The position numbers were made by a program, and so were the translations under genes. From Lachnospiraceae bacterium XPB1003 (GTDB lineage: Bacteria > Bacillota > Clostridia > Lachnospirales > Lachnospiraceae): a stretch of DNA of 64,000 bases. The stretch covers positions 62,001 through 126,000 of the forward strand of contig FMVK01000001.1 of the NCBI GenBank assembly GCA_900102065.1, read 5' to 3'. Of this stretch, positions 8,762-16,795 are shown one piece after another (position 1 is the first letter of the stretch; each line of letters opens with the position of its first letter). The notes below the pieces were generated by a model. That model made no database searches, had not been told where the DNA came from, and worked only from the letters and a program-made list of their open reading frames with translations.

Positions 8762-8894
8762 TTCTTCCTCCGACGCGCAGCAACCACTGGGGGTGCTGTA
8801 AAAATATGATTAATCGTATTTTCCTATTTAGCGTATTAATATAGAAAACAGAGAATGTGAATATTTGATTTTTATTTTACTATACTTTTATAAA

Positions 8895-8954
8895 ATGTAA
8901 ACGTTTTCCCTTTACAATTGGTGCATTTTTTTGTTTATTTCGTGACGTTTACAT
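8895..8954. promoter_or_regulatory. 10-bp inverted repeat pair in surface-protein promoter region
   Basis: ATGTAAACGT (8895-8904) and its exact reverse complement ACGTTTACAT (8945-8954) lie in the AT-rich 240-base gap upstream of the surface protein gene, centres 50 bp apart, close to five helical turns. A possible minus-strand promoter (TTGTAA-N17-TTTATA, about 8889-8917) overlaps the left arm. Consistent with an operator pair; no regulator can be named. Confidence 0.4.
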
Positions 8955-9001
8955 AAGCAATTTTTGTATAAATTTTCATCCAATAGCCCTTCGACTGCCC
9001 T

Positions 9002-11242
9002 TTAATCCACATCTATCACATATACCGTTTCGTTATATAAGTCATCTTCAACAGTAAAAACAACGTGTCCCAGTGAGCACAGGAAGTCGGTATCCATGCC
9101 TTCCTCTCTGTACCACTCATACTCCCTGCTTCCCACAAATATGTATTCCACATCATATTTTTCCAGAAGCATTTTTACCTCGTTGACGTTGTCTGAAGTA
9201 TAGATCTTCTTAACATCCGCCTCTCTGTCCCTCACTGCGTCCAGGCTGTCATGCCACAGCCACTCATGAGTATGCCATCCGATGACCGTCCTTGTTGCGG
9301 CAAATACTGACACTCTGTCATCAAGTGAATATCCGCTTCCCTGAGATTCAAGCACCACAGCCCCCGGGGCTATGCTGCTCTCTATCCACCTTATAGCCTC
9401 CATGTCCGCAGGGGCTTCCCTTTCAACAAAGTGATCGGCCGTAAGAGATTCTCTTTCCGAGTATTTCGTATAATCTCCATACCACGCTTTTGCATAATTA
9501 AAGAAATATGTGCAGGATACAAGCTGAAGAATGAAGCATATAATCCCCCATTTTCTCTGTCCCTGCATCTCCGGCCTGAAGATAAATCTGATAAGGATAT
9601 ATCCGAAGAATACCGCTAACATACTGTTGGTCTGATATGTCAGCTTAAACATCGTATTGAAACGCTCATACGCACCTGCGTAAATATCCTTAAGATAAAT
9701 AAACTCAGGTATCAGTACCAGGCCGAAAGCACACAGCCCGGTCAGCATGAAATACATCTCATCAACGGAAAGAGACTCCATAAAGCCTTTAAATTTCAGC
9801 CCCTTCTTTCCCTTGAACAGATTAACAAAGAATGCCGTAAACATACCAAAAGGCAGTCCCCACAAAACCACAAGCTGATAAAAAAGTGATCTCCTGGATA
9901 CTCTCGCTATCCCGCTGGCCATGGGCTTAAACTGCAGCATAAAAGGCAGGGATAAGAGAAACATAGCCGCGATAAAGAGGATTCCCTGCGCCGCAGTCAC
10001 TCCTGCCGTCTCCAGCGGTTTTCTGCATCTTACTATATTGACTGCCAGAAGCAGGGCTCCGGCCACAACATAATAGATCGCAACATCCCACGAATTACAC
10101 ATGCTGAAGATTCCCATAAGCAGCGCACATATGATTATCCTCGGCTCCAGGAGGCTTATCTTCCATATATTCTTTTTGTCATCCCGGCGTTCCTTGCTCC
10201 TTGTTATCATATACGCGAGAAGCAATCCCAGAAATGTCATTACAAAAAGCTGATTTACAACATGCGCATGGAGATCTCCCGTCACCATTGAATAAGCGCC
10301 GAATTCAATCGCGGTCTTATCCTCGACCTCGGGGAATTCACCGATATATCGTGATGCATTGGAATACCAGTATGACGGCTTCTCTCCTTCTATCTGGAGA
10401 ATGTCCCATATCACGGGAGCTATCTTGCCGTAAATCACATACTGCATATTTGCGCTGAACAGGGATATGCATCCCGCGGTAAATCCTGCAGCATGCTTGT
10501 GCCAGTTCTTTGCATTTCTTGCACACCCCGTAAGCTCAAATGCAAGCTCAAAGGGAAGCATCATGTAAAAGGCAAAGGCCGTTGCCATACTGAGGTTGTA
10601 TCCTATATCAACCTTGTTTCCTGAAATCCGTGTGATGAAAGTGAAGATATACTGTCCGAAATAGTAATAATTGATCTTCTCACCGGCATACCAGAAATCC
10701 TCAGGAGGAAAATAATCCGTGTAGAACATACGGTGCATAAAACCGTAGTCCATCATTTTCTCCTGTCCGAAAGCACCGGGTCTGAAGCATCTGAAATAAC
10801 AAAAGAACAGGAATGATGCGAAGAATATTACCTCTCTTAACAAAATGGCATTAACAGGGATCTTCGCAGGTATAAACCCCGATGATCCTTTTTTTCTGCT
10901 CCTTTTATATAAAAAAGCAAATATCGCTGCCTGTGTTATGATCACGCATATCCAGCTGGCCGCAAAATTAAATTTCAGTATATGAAGCGATGACAGTAAC
11001 CACATCAGATATCCCGGAGCCAGTATTCCGAATACCTTCGAGAAAACCCAGCCTCTGTCGGTAAAATCCGGGAACAGCATCATGACCGCAGGATAGATCA
11101 ACGCTCCCGTTAACAGCATTGCCAGATACCATGAGATCACCTTTGAAAATTCATTTCCAAAAGTTACATATGCAAAAATGAACATCGCCAAAAATAAAAC
11201 AGCCGATATTCCCGGGCCTATTGCCTTTTTGAATCTTTCCAT
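9002..11242 (-). CDS. DUF2298 (YYY-domain) polytopic membrane protein, putative GT-C
   Basis: 746 residues with well over ten hydrophobic helices. The motif EKINYYYFGQYIFTFITR near 190, preceded by DYGFMHRMFYTDYFPPED, is the signature of the DUF2298 / Chlor_Arch_YYY family, and SYWYSNASRYIGEFP and GDLHAHV further on fit. The C-terminal 170 residues after the last helices form a soluble domain, as in many GT-C glycosyltransferases. Family function is not established; a lipid-linked-sugar transferase acting outside the membrane is the usual inference from topology. The next gene upstream (11276-12790) is another large membrane protein and the two are co-oriented, 33 bases apart. Confidence 0.7.
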   Translation of the reverse strand: MERFKKAIGPGISAVLFLAMFIFAYVTFGNEFSKVISWYLAMLLTGALIYPAVMMLFPDFTDRGWVFSKVFGILAPGYLMWLLSSLHILKFNFAASWICVIITQAAIFAFLYKRSRKKGSSGFIPAKIPVNAILLREVIFFASFLFFCYFRCFRPGAFGQEKMMDYGFMHRMFYTDYFPPEDFWYAGEKINYYYFGQYIFTFITRISGNKVDIGYNLSMATAFAFYMMLPFELAFELTGCARNAKNWHKHAAGFTAGCISLFSANMQYVIYGKIAPVIWDILQIEGEKPSYWYSNASRYIGEFPEVEDKTAIEFGAYSMVTGDLHAHVVNQLFVMTFLGLLLAYMITRSKERRDDKKNIWKISLLEPRIIICALLMGIFSMCNSWDVAIYYVVAGALLLAVNIVRCRKPLETAGVTAAQGILFIAAMFLLSLPFMLQFKPMASGIARVSRRSLFYQLVVLWGLPFGMFTAFFVNLFKGKKGLKFKGFMESLSVDEMYFMLTGLCAFGLVLIPEFIYLKDIYAGAYERFNTMFKLTYQTNSMLAVFFGYILIRFIFRPEMQGQRKWGIICFILQLVSCTYFFNYAKAWYGDYTKYSERESLTADHFVEREAPADMEAIRWIESSIAPGAVVLESQGSGYSLDDRVSVFAATRTVIGWHTHEWLWHDSLDAVRDREADVKKIYTSDNVNEVKMLLEKYDVEYIFVGSREYEWYREEGMDTDFLCSLGHVVFTVEDDLYNETVYVIDVD

Positions 11243-11275
11243 CTCTGTCTTTGCCTTTCGTAAAAAATGCTTCTC

Positions 11276-12790
11276 TTACTTAAGGAGCGTATCCGACAAT
11301 CCGCCGTCACCCCAGTAAAAATACTGATACTTATACAGATCGGTCCATCCGTCTCCCATCATATTGATAAAACCTTCAACAGAAGACTCACCGCGTTCTG
11401 TGTTTTCAAAATTCAAACCTCTTACGGAATACAGATCCACCAGCTCCCTCATTCCGCCCGATGCCGTAAGTAAAAGGCAGGCTATCAGAAGCCATCTGTA
11501 CCATTTGTCTTTTCCCGAGTAGACCACGTTTTTGATAACAAGAAAAGCGAATATGGTCATCGGCACAAGACTGCCTCTCATGCATATATCGTTAAATGTC
11601 CCGAATTTTACGAGTGAGAGAACAAAAAACACTATAGATGCCGCATACAGAACAAGGTTATCCTTCTCTTTCTTAAGAAGGATGAGCATCCAGATTCCCC
11701 ACATAAGATTCACGATCAGAAGTCCTTTGTAGTTCCCCTGATAATCCGTAAAAGAAAAGCCCATTTCCGAAAAGCCATGCTTATCCTGGAATACCGATGT
11801 GGAAAGATATAATGCCAAAGGCAGTAAGAATACTACAGCCAGGATGATCCGCCTGTCTGTTAGCTTCTTTAACATAGGCTGAGCCCCGGCTTTAAATCCA
11901 TTCTTAGACCATGTATCTGCCATAGTCCATGCATAAAGAACAAAAGCGGTAAAAAGCAATGATACAAACACAAAAGCCGAATAAAGGATGGCAGGAGCCA
12001 GTATAAGTCCCCAGTTTTCCACTTTCTTCATATTTCTGAGAAGAAGAAGTGTTGTGATCCATCCGGAAAGCGCCTGCGGATATACCCAGGCCAGATTGAT
12101 GATATTCGACGTAAACTGGACAGGTATGCTGAAACTCATGAAGTGGGTAGGATTAAAAACATCTCCCGGCACCGCATATCCATATACACCGCCAAGAAGA
12201 CATGAAAAAGAAGAAAAACATATAAATAAAGGAACTATTGCCACCCTGACCCAGGGATTCTTCACTTTAAGTCCGTCTGCGATCAGATGGATGATCAAAA
12301 AAAGTCCGATCATAGTCCAGACAAAAGTCATCTTCTGTGCCGTAAGAAATCCCCCGGCGATCTTGCCTGATAATGCAGGAATTATATATCCGGCCACGTA
12401 ATAGGTGAGCACGCCTCTCTCACCTTCAAACTCTCCTCTTACAGGCCAGCTGTTGCTCGTAAGGAGGTTCAGCACAGAGTTGTGCTTGTTCCAGTCACCT
12501 GCCTGCTCAACATATCCGCCCTGGCCCGAATAAAGACACCAGATAAACAACATTTCCAATATAAGTACAGAGGAAAAAAGATTTATCCCGTTAAGTTCAA
12601 AATCTATTCTCTTCTTTTTGTCAGGAGAACCGTATAACGCATAGAACAACGCATACAAAACGGCTGCCAAAACAGGTATCCCTATATACCACTTAAACCA
12701 TCCAATGATAAATACAAGTACCGGCAGATAAATATACAGATATATGATAGGTCTGAGATCTATACTTTTTCCCTGATTTTCAGATTCCAT
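11276..12790 (-). CDS. Unrecognised polytopic membrane protein, possibly GT-C like
   Basis: 504 residues, about a dozen hydrophobic segments, and a short soluble C-terminus. A periplasmic-type loop after the third helix (about 100-140, with SGQGGYVEQAGDW and WPVRGEFEGERG) sits where GT-C enzymes carry their first catalytic loop. I do not recognise the family. A TTG at 12799 extends the frame by three codons, but the ATG at 12790 is preferred, with GGGATTGGGAG just upstream. It is transcribed just before the DUF2298 gene, suggesting a two-component membrane system, perhaps for surface glycosylation. That is inference from topology and position only. Confidence 0.55.
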   Translation of the reverse strand: MESENQGKSIDLRPIIYLYIYLPVLVFIIGWFKWYIGIPVLAAVLYALFYALYGSPDKKKRIDFELNGINLFSSVLILEMLFIWCLYSGQGGYVEQAGDWNKHNSVLNLLTSNSWPVRGEFEGERGVLTYYVAGYIIPALSGKIAGGFLTAQKMTFVWTMIGLFLIIHLIADGLKVKNPWVRVAIVPLFICFSSFSCLLGGVYGYAVPGDVFNPTHFMSFSIPVQFTSNIINLAWVYPQALSGWITTLLLLRNMKKVENWGLILAPAILYSAFVFVSLLFTAFVLYAWTMADTWSKNGFKAGAQPMLKKLTDRRIILAVVFLLPLALYLSTSVFQDKHGFSEMGFSFTDYQGNYKGLLIVNLMWGIWMLILLKKEKDNLVLYAASIVFFVLSLVKFGTFNDICMRGSLVPMTIFAFLVIKNVVYSGKDKWYRWLLIACLLLTASGGMRELVDLYSVRGLNFENTERGESSVEGFINMMGDGWTDLYKYQYFYWGDGGLSDTLLK

Positions 12791-12820
12791 TACTCCCAAT
12801 CCCGTGCTTTTTCCGAAAAT

Positions 12821-13033
12821 AAAAAACCATGCGGCCGGAGAGTGACACCGGTATGCGTTACCGATACAGTTAACTCCTTCCAGGAACCCTCACGTCACAT
12901 GCGACATTCCTACTTAGTGCTGCTGTGTTCCCACCCTGACACGGTTCGCAGGCACGCATTGCGCAAGACCCGAAGATCAACGTCACTTATATCGGGCTGC
13001 CATACCGGCCAAAGCCCAGCCGACCACACGGCT
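12821..13033 (-). ncRNA. ffs: Signal recognition particle RNA (large, Gram-positive type)
   Basis: The domain IV hairpin is clear on the minus strand at about 12915-12945: GTCAGG, a GTG/CAC stem, a GGAA tetraloop (12928-12931) and AGCAGC, matching the conserved Ffh-binding loop. The 5' end (GCCGTGTGGTCGG) pairs with the 3' end (CCGGCCGCATGG) over 12 bp including G-U pairs, and GGCTGGGC near the 5' end fits the Alu domain. A TTGACA-N18-TATACT promoter precedes it and a T6 run follows. The position next to tadA is the usual Firmicute arrangement, although dnaX does not follow here. About 213 bases by these ends; exact termini are estimated. Confidence 0.9.
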
Positions 13034-13039
13034 TTTCGT

Positions 13040-13069
13040 AGTATATCCTTTAGAATGATAAATTGTCAA
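13040..13069 (-). promoter_or_regulatory. Sigma-A promoter of the SRP RNA
   Basis: TTGACA at 13064-13069 and TATACT at 13040-13045 on the minus strand, 18-base spacer. The -35 box overlaps the last codons of tadA, so the RNA has its own strong promoter inside the tadA end. Confidence 0.85.
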
Positions 13070-13674
13070 CTATCACGGGATTTATCATCCCCAACCTTAA
13101 GTCTTTGGCGCAGTCCCTTGAAGAATTCTTTCAGCATGAGGCTGCACTCTTCTTCACATACGCCTCTGGTAACAAGTACTTTATGATTGAAGCCATCCAT
13201 CTCCAGGATATTCAATATTGATCCCGCGCATCCCGCCTTTGGATTCATACAACCGATAACCGTTCTGGGGACTCTCGCCTGCACAATGGCACCGGCGCAC
13301 ATCTGACAAGGCTCCAGAGTCACATATAAAGTACAGTCCTCAAGCCGCCAGTCATCAAGGATCTTTCCCGCCTTCCTGATAGCCGTGATCTCTGCGTGTG
13401 ACAGAGTACTCTTATCCGTGTTTCTCCTGTTGTAACCACGTCCGATCACGCGTCCTTTTTTTACGTGACCTGCCTCCGGTTCTTCCTCATCTCCGTAATA
13501 TACTATCACGCAGCCTATGGGCACTTCGCCCAGTAACGCAGCCTTCTTGGCCTGCTTCATAGCCTGCTTCATATATTTTATATCCAGTTTTTCCTGTTCC
13601 TTTTCGGCGGCCACGGCATTTATCTCTTTTTCCGCTCTTCTCGCGGCACGCCTTGCTCTCTTTCTACCGGCCAT
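13066..13674 (-). CDS. tadA: tRNA-specific adenosine deaminase
   Basis: 202 residues. It converts A34 to inosine in tRNA-Arg(ACG). Zinc/active-site motifs are HAE (93-95) and PCQMC (122-126), with GAIVQARVPRTVIGC after them. About 30 residues of basic then charged N-terminal extension precede the usual family start, and a charged insertion (GDEEEPEAGHVKKG, 61-74) lies in the first strands. Start supported by GGAGGAAGAA. SRP RNA follows downstream. Divergent from the nrdG-like gene, with overlapping -10 boxes. Confidence 0.93.
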   Translation of the reverse strand: MAGRKRARRAARRAEKEINAVAAEKEQEKLDIKYMKQAMKQAKKAALLGEVPIGCVIVYYGDEEEPEAGHVKKGRVIGRGYNRRNTDKSTLSHAEITAIRKAGKILDDWRLEDCTLYVTLEPCQMCAGAIVQARVPRTVIGCMNPKAGCAGSILNILEMDGFNHKVLVTRGVCEEECSLMLKEFFKGLRQRLKVGDDKSRDS

Positions 13675-13709
13675 TTCTTCCTCCGTAAAAAATCTCCCTT
13701 TTTCAGTTG

Positions 13710-13725
13710 TGCTATAATGATAGCA
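13710..13725. promoter_or_regulatory. Overlapping divergent extended -10 promoters
   Basis: Plus strand TGC-TATAAT (13710-13718) faces the nrdG-like gene; minus strand TGC-TATCAT (13717-13725 read leftward) faces tadA. The two -10 hexamers share two bases inside the dyad GCTAT-AATG-ATAGC. Neither has a good -35, but both have the extended TGn element. RNA polymerase could occupy only one at a time. Confidence 0.6.
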
Positions 13726-13748
13726 TAATAATTAAAAGAGGCTGTTTT

Positions 13749-14474
13749 ATGCGTATAGCAGGATTTCAATCAACCACACTTCTCGATTATCCGGGACACC
13801 TTGCATGCACTGTCTTTACACAGGGATGTAATTTTCGTTGCCCCTATTGTCAGAACGGTTCTCTTGTTCTCCCCGATTTTTTCGATGATATCATAGACGA
13901 GGGCCGTATCCTTGCCAAGATAAAAAGCCGTTCCAAAATGTTTGAAGGCGTCTGCGTCAGCGGCGGTGAACCTACCAATCAGCCTGATCTCGCCGGATTT
14001 CTTGCAAAGATAAAGGACATGGGCCTTCTTGTTAAACTGGATTCCAACGGCAGCCGTCCGGAGATCTTAAAGTCTCTGTACAAAGACGGTCTGATCGATA
14101 TGATAGCAATGGATATAAAGTCATCGAAATCTGCTTATCTTAAAGTCTGCGGGCTCGACCCCGACAGCCATCCGGATCTTTTAAAGAATATAGAAGAGTC
14201 TGTTGATTTCATAAGAAGTTCCGGTATCGATTATGAATTCCGCACCACTCTGGTAAAAGGACTTCACGATAAGGAGCAGATAAAGGATCTTGCCGACTGG
14301 CTTGCAGGCGCGAAAGCATATTTCCTTCAGTCCTATCAGGAAAATGACAATATTCTTTGCGTCTTAAACAAGGACGATAAGCATTTTGAAAGTTTCTCTC
14401 ATAAAGAGCTGGATGAATTCCTGTCCGTGATCAGAGAAAAGATCCCTTCCGCCGAACTCAGAGGTGTAGATTAA
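13749..14474 (+). CDS. Radical SAM activating protein, anaerobic ribonucleotide reductase type
   Basis: 241 residues from the ATG at 13749, which has AAAGAGG upstream; a longer frame from 13707 has no support. The cluster motif is CNFRCPYC (C27, C31, C34), with SGGEPT near 78 (SAM-binding GGE) and AMDIKSS near 130. The start AGFQSTTLLDYPGHLACTVF is typical of the TIGR02495-type NrdG-like activases (NrdG2), which are usually thought to install the glycyl radical on class III ribonucleotide reductase. No nrdD lies nearby. Its stop overlaps the stop of the convergent regulator gene by two bases. Confidence 0.82.
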   Translation: MRIAGFQSTTLLDYPGHLACTVFTQGCNFRCPYCQNGSLVLPDFFDDIIDEGRILAKIKSRSKMFEGVCVSGGEPTNQPDLAGFLAKIKDMGLLVKLDSNGSRPEILKSLYKDGLIDMIAMDIKSSKSAYLKVCGLDPDSHPDLLKNIEESVDFIRSSGIDYEFRTTLVKGLHDKEQIKDLADWLAGAKAYFLQSYQENDNILCVLNKDDKHFESFSHKELDEFLSVIREKIPSAELRGVD

Positions 14475-15400
14475 TTTCTTCTGCTTCCGGGATGGGATTC
14501 GATATAATCCAGATACTGTCCAACCATAAGTGTGATCTTCAGCGTCAGGGCATCATCAAAATTCCTTATATCAAGTCCGGTCTTCTTCTCAAGTTTCTCA
14601 AGATGATAAACAAGCGTATTTCTGTGAAGATACAGGTCTCTTGCTGTCTCGGAGATATTAAGGCTCTCTTCAAAAAACTTATTGATCATCTGCAGCTCTT
14701 CTTCACCGAGCTTAAAACGCTTCTTCTCTCCGCATACTTCTTCAAGAAAAAGCTCACAAAGTGATATCGGAAGTTCCCTGATGAGTCTTCCAATGCCCAG
14801 CTCTGCAAAAGATGCCACACTCATTTCATCATAAAAGATCTCAGCCACTTCCATGGCTGTTCTGGCCTCGGTATATGACTCTCTGAGAGCCGGAAGAGAA
14901 GCGGCGCATCTTCCGTATGCAACTCTCGCCTTTTCCATGAGCTCTGTATTTATGGTGCTTACTATCTTCTCCGCATCATTCCGTAACTGCTCTGATTCCT
15001 TCTTACCGGTTACGGTTCTTATAAGAGCGATAGTGTCATCATTGATGAGCATTATGTCATTTTCATCTTCATCGGAAAAGATCTGCCTTACCACTTCGAT
15101 ACTCAGAGATGCCGATCCCTGCTCGATCAGGATCACGCTTCTTCTGACATCGTTATCTATACCCAGCTTTTCCGCATATCTGCGGATCTCACTTTCGGAT
15201 AATTCTCCCGATAAAATACCTTTATAAAAATTATCCCTGCTTCCGGAATTCTTTACCCGGTCAAGCAGGGCTTCAAGCACTTCTACAGGTATCGTGCCAT
15301 CCACCGAGAGCATCTGTCCCTTAACTCCCGTCACTTTAAGCTCAGCACCTGTATATTTATTCAGATTTTCCAGCGCCTTCTGCGCTTCACTCTTTTTCAC
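14471..15400 (-). CDS. CdaR/PucR-family transcriptional regulator
   Basis: 309 residues. The C-terminal helix-turn-helix (about 235-300: LNISETARDLYLHRNTLVYH followed by LEKLEKKTGLD) is the PucR C-terminal HTH_30 type, and a central GGDEF-like degenerate domain (about 105-200) precedes it, the usual CdaR layout. The N-terminal 100 residues are not recognisable as a sugar-diacid sensor. Ligand and targets are unknown. It lies 9 bases downstream of a GT4 gene on the same strand, so it may be co-transcribed with it. Confidence 0.8.
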   Translation of the reverse strand: MKKSEAQKALENLNKYTGAELKVTGVKGQMLSVDGTIPVEVLEALLDRVKNSGSRDNFYKGILSGELSESEIRRYAEKLGIDNDVRRSVILIEQGSASLSIEVVRQIFSDEDENDIMLINDDTIALIRTVTGKKESEQLRNDAEKIVSTINTELMEKARVAYGRCAASLPALRESYTEARTAMEVAEIFYDEMSVASFAELGIGRLIRELPISLCELFLEEVCGEKKRFKLGEEELQMINKFFEESLNISETARDLYLHRNTLVYHLEKLEKKTGLDIRNFDDALTLKITLMVGQYLDYIESHPGSRRN

Positions 15401-15409
15401 CCGATACCT

Positions 15410-16633
15410 CTATGCCTCTATCGCATTTCTCACCGTTTTCATCACGGAGCCCCAGCCATAGTTGTCTCTTGCATATATCTTTGAACGCACGCTCAGAAGA
15501 TCATATCCTTCACCGGCAGATTTCTCAGCCTCTTCGATCAGAGTAACACAATCCTCGGCTGTCTTGTAAATATATGCAGATTCGCTAAGCTTTGCTTCTT
15601 TGGCGGTACGTCCCGCGCCCTCATTGACGATACCCGGCACTCCAAGTATCAGTCCGTTGAGAAAACCTGTCGGTGCACAGTCCTCTTTTGAAGGGATCCA
15701 CTGATATTTTGCACCGGCCATAGCCGAGAGCTTCTCTTTTTCGGATACGAATCCCGGATAATATGCGCCGATTCCCGGCGGAAGTGCCATGTCGGCATCA
15801 GGCTTTCCTATAGCGAGAAGATGCAACGGACTGTCAGGATGAACCTCGTGAAATGCCTTGAAGATCCTGAACATCTCATCGCATCCCGTTTCCTTACATA
15901 TCCTTCCGTTATAGATGATATAGTCTCCCGATATACCGTACTTCTTGCGGAAGCGCGCAATGGCATCGATCCTTTGATCAGGATCGGCAAGATAATCCGG
16001 AACCTCGATACCGGATCCGGCCACCACTTTTCCTACGGTACTCTTCTTCACAACACGCGATACAAATTTCTTCTCATTCTCATCACGGAAGATCAGCACC
16101 CTCGCACTGTCAAACAACTCCCTGTAGATCTTGTAATTAACATGTTTCTCATCCTTAACAGGATCCGCAAATGGGATGAGTATCGACTTCTCCGCCACAT
16201 GGGGAAGTCCGTAAACAGTAGGAAAATACTGGAAAGTTACAAATAAAAAGCGATCGTAACGATCTGCATTTTCTCTCAGGTAAGCAATAAGACCTCTTAC
16301 AACCGGTCCCTGCTCATAGATCCTCTTCTGATCCAGCATGCCTCCGGCGATACCCAGATTTCTTCTGAGTTCATCAAGCTTCTCAAAAGAAGCCATATCT
16401 CTGGTCTGGGTAGTACGGAAACGGATGATATGGATATCGTCATCCACAGTTTCTCCGTCATCCATGCTGTTTTCCCAGGTCTCAAAATCCGAGGCCGTAG
16501 AAGTAAGGACATCTATCGAATAAAAAGACTTAAGTCTCTTAACAAGATGATACGCAAATTCAGGCACGGCACCTCTGAGATTTTCGCCGTACCTCGGTAC
16601 TATAACTGCAATTTTTCTGACTTCTTCATTCAC
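15410..16633 (-). CDS. GT-B glycosyltransferase (GT4-like)
   Basis: 407 residues. N-terminal Rossmann half begins IAVIVPRYGENLRGAVPEFAYHL; the C-terminal half holds YIIYNGRICKETGCDEMFRIF near 235 and the donor-binding region SKEDCAPTGFLNGLILGVPGI near 315, where the EX7E motif is replaced by an acidic D/C-rich version. Typical cytoplasmic GT4 acting on a lipid-linked or protein acceptor. Acceptor unknown. Upstream gap contains a palindromic element and no clear promoter. Confidence 0.8.
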   Translation of the reverse strand: MNEEVRKIAVIVPRYGENLRGAVPEFAYHLVKRLKSFYSIDVLTSTASDFETWENSMDDGETVDDDIHIIRFRTTQTRDMASFEKLDELRRNLGIAGGMLDQKRIYEQGPVVRGLIAYLRENADRYDRFLFVTFQYFPTVYGLPHVAEKSILIPFADPVKDEKHVNYKIYRELFDSARVLIFRDENEKKFVSRVVKKSTVGKVVAGSGIEVPDYLADPDQRIDAIARFRKKYGISGDYIIYNGRICKETGCDEMFRIFKAFHEVHPDSPLHLLAIGKPDADMALPPGIGAYYPGFVSEKEKLSAMAGAKYQWIPSKEDCAPTGFLNGLILGVPGIVNEGAGRTAKEAKLSESAYIYKTAEDCVTLIEEAEKSAGEGYDLLSVRSKIYARDNYGWGSVMKTVRNAIEA

Positions 16634-16676
16634 GATTTTTAATTATACTTAAAATCCCTGTCTTAATCAATAATTA

Positions 16677-16728
16677 CGTCAACAAGCACCTCGTGGCTTT
16701 GCCTCTTCGGTGTCGCACTCGCTTGACG
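16677..16728. repeat. Nested palindromic element between genes
   Basis: Outer arms CGTCA...TGACG, then AGC/GCT, then CACC/GGTG, then GGC-TTT-GCC give a nested cruciform-capable structure of 52 bases with higher GC than its surroundings. It sits between the GT4 start and the terminator of the msmX-like gene. It resembles a REP-type intergenic element; no second copy is seen in the window. Confidence 0.4.
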
Positions 16729-16738
16729 GCCCTATCAC

Positions 16739-16770
16739 GCAAAATCAGCCGGGATATTCTCCCGGCTGAT
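16739..16770 (-). terminator. Terminator of the msmX-like gene
   Basis: Perfect 11-bp stem (ATCAGCCGGGA at 16744-16754, TCCCGGCTGAT at 16760-16770), 5-base loop, followed on the minus strand by TTTTGC. It starts 26 bases after the stop codon. Confidence 0.87.
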
Positions 16771-16795
16771 AAAAGATTTATTTTGTAGATCAGGA

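Noticed and set aside
8765-8805. Possible cyclic di-GMP riboswitch before the surface gene
   Set aside because: Only a short imperfect CAGCA/TGCTG hairpin is present just before the ribosome site; the conserved GEMM core motifs are missing.
12842-13186. Plus-strand open frame over the SRP RNA
   Set aside because: It covers the antisense of a structured RNA and the end of tadA; no ribosome site.
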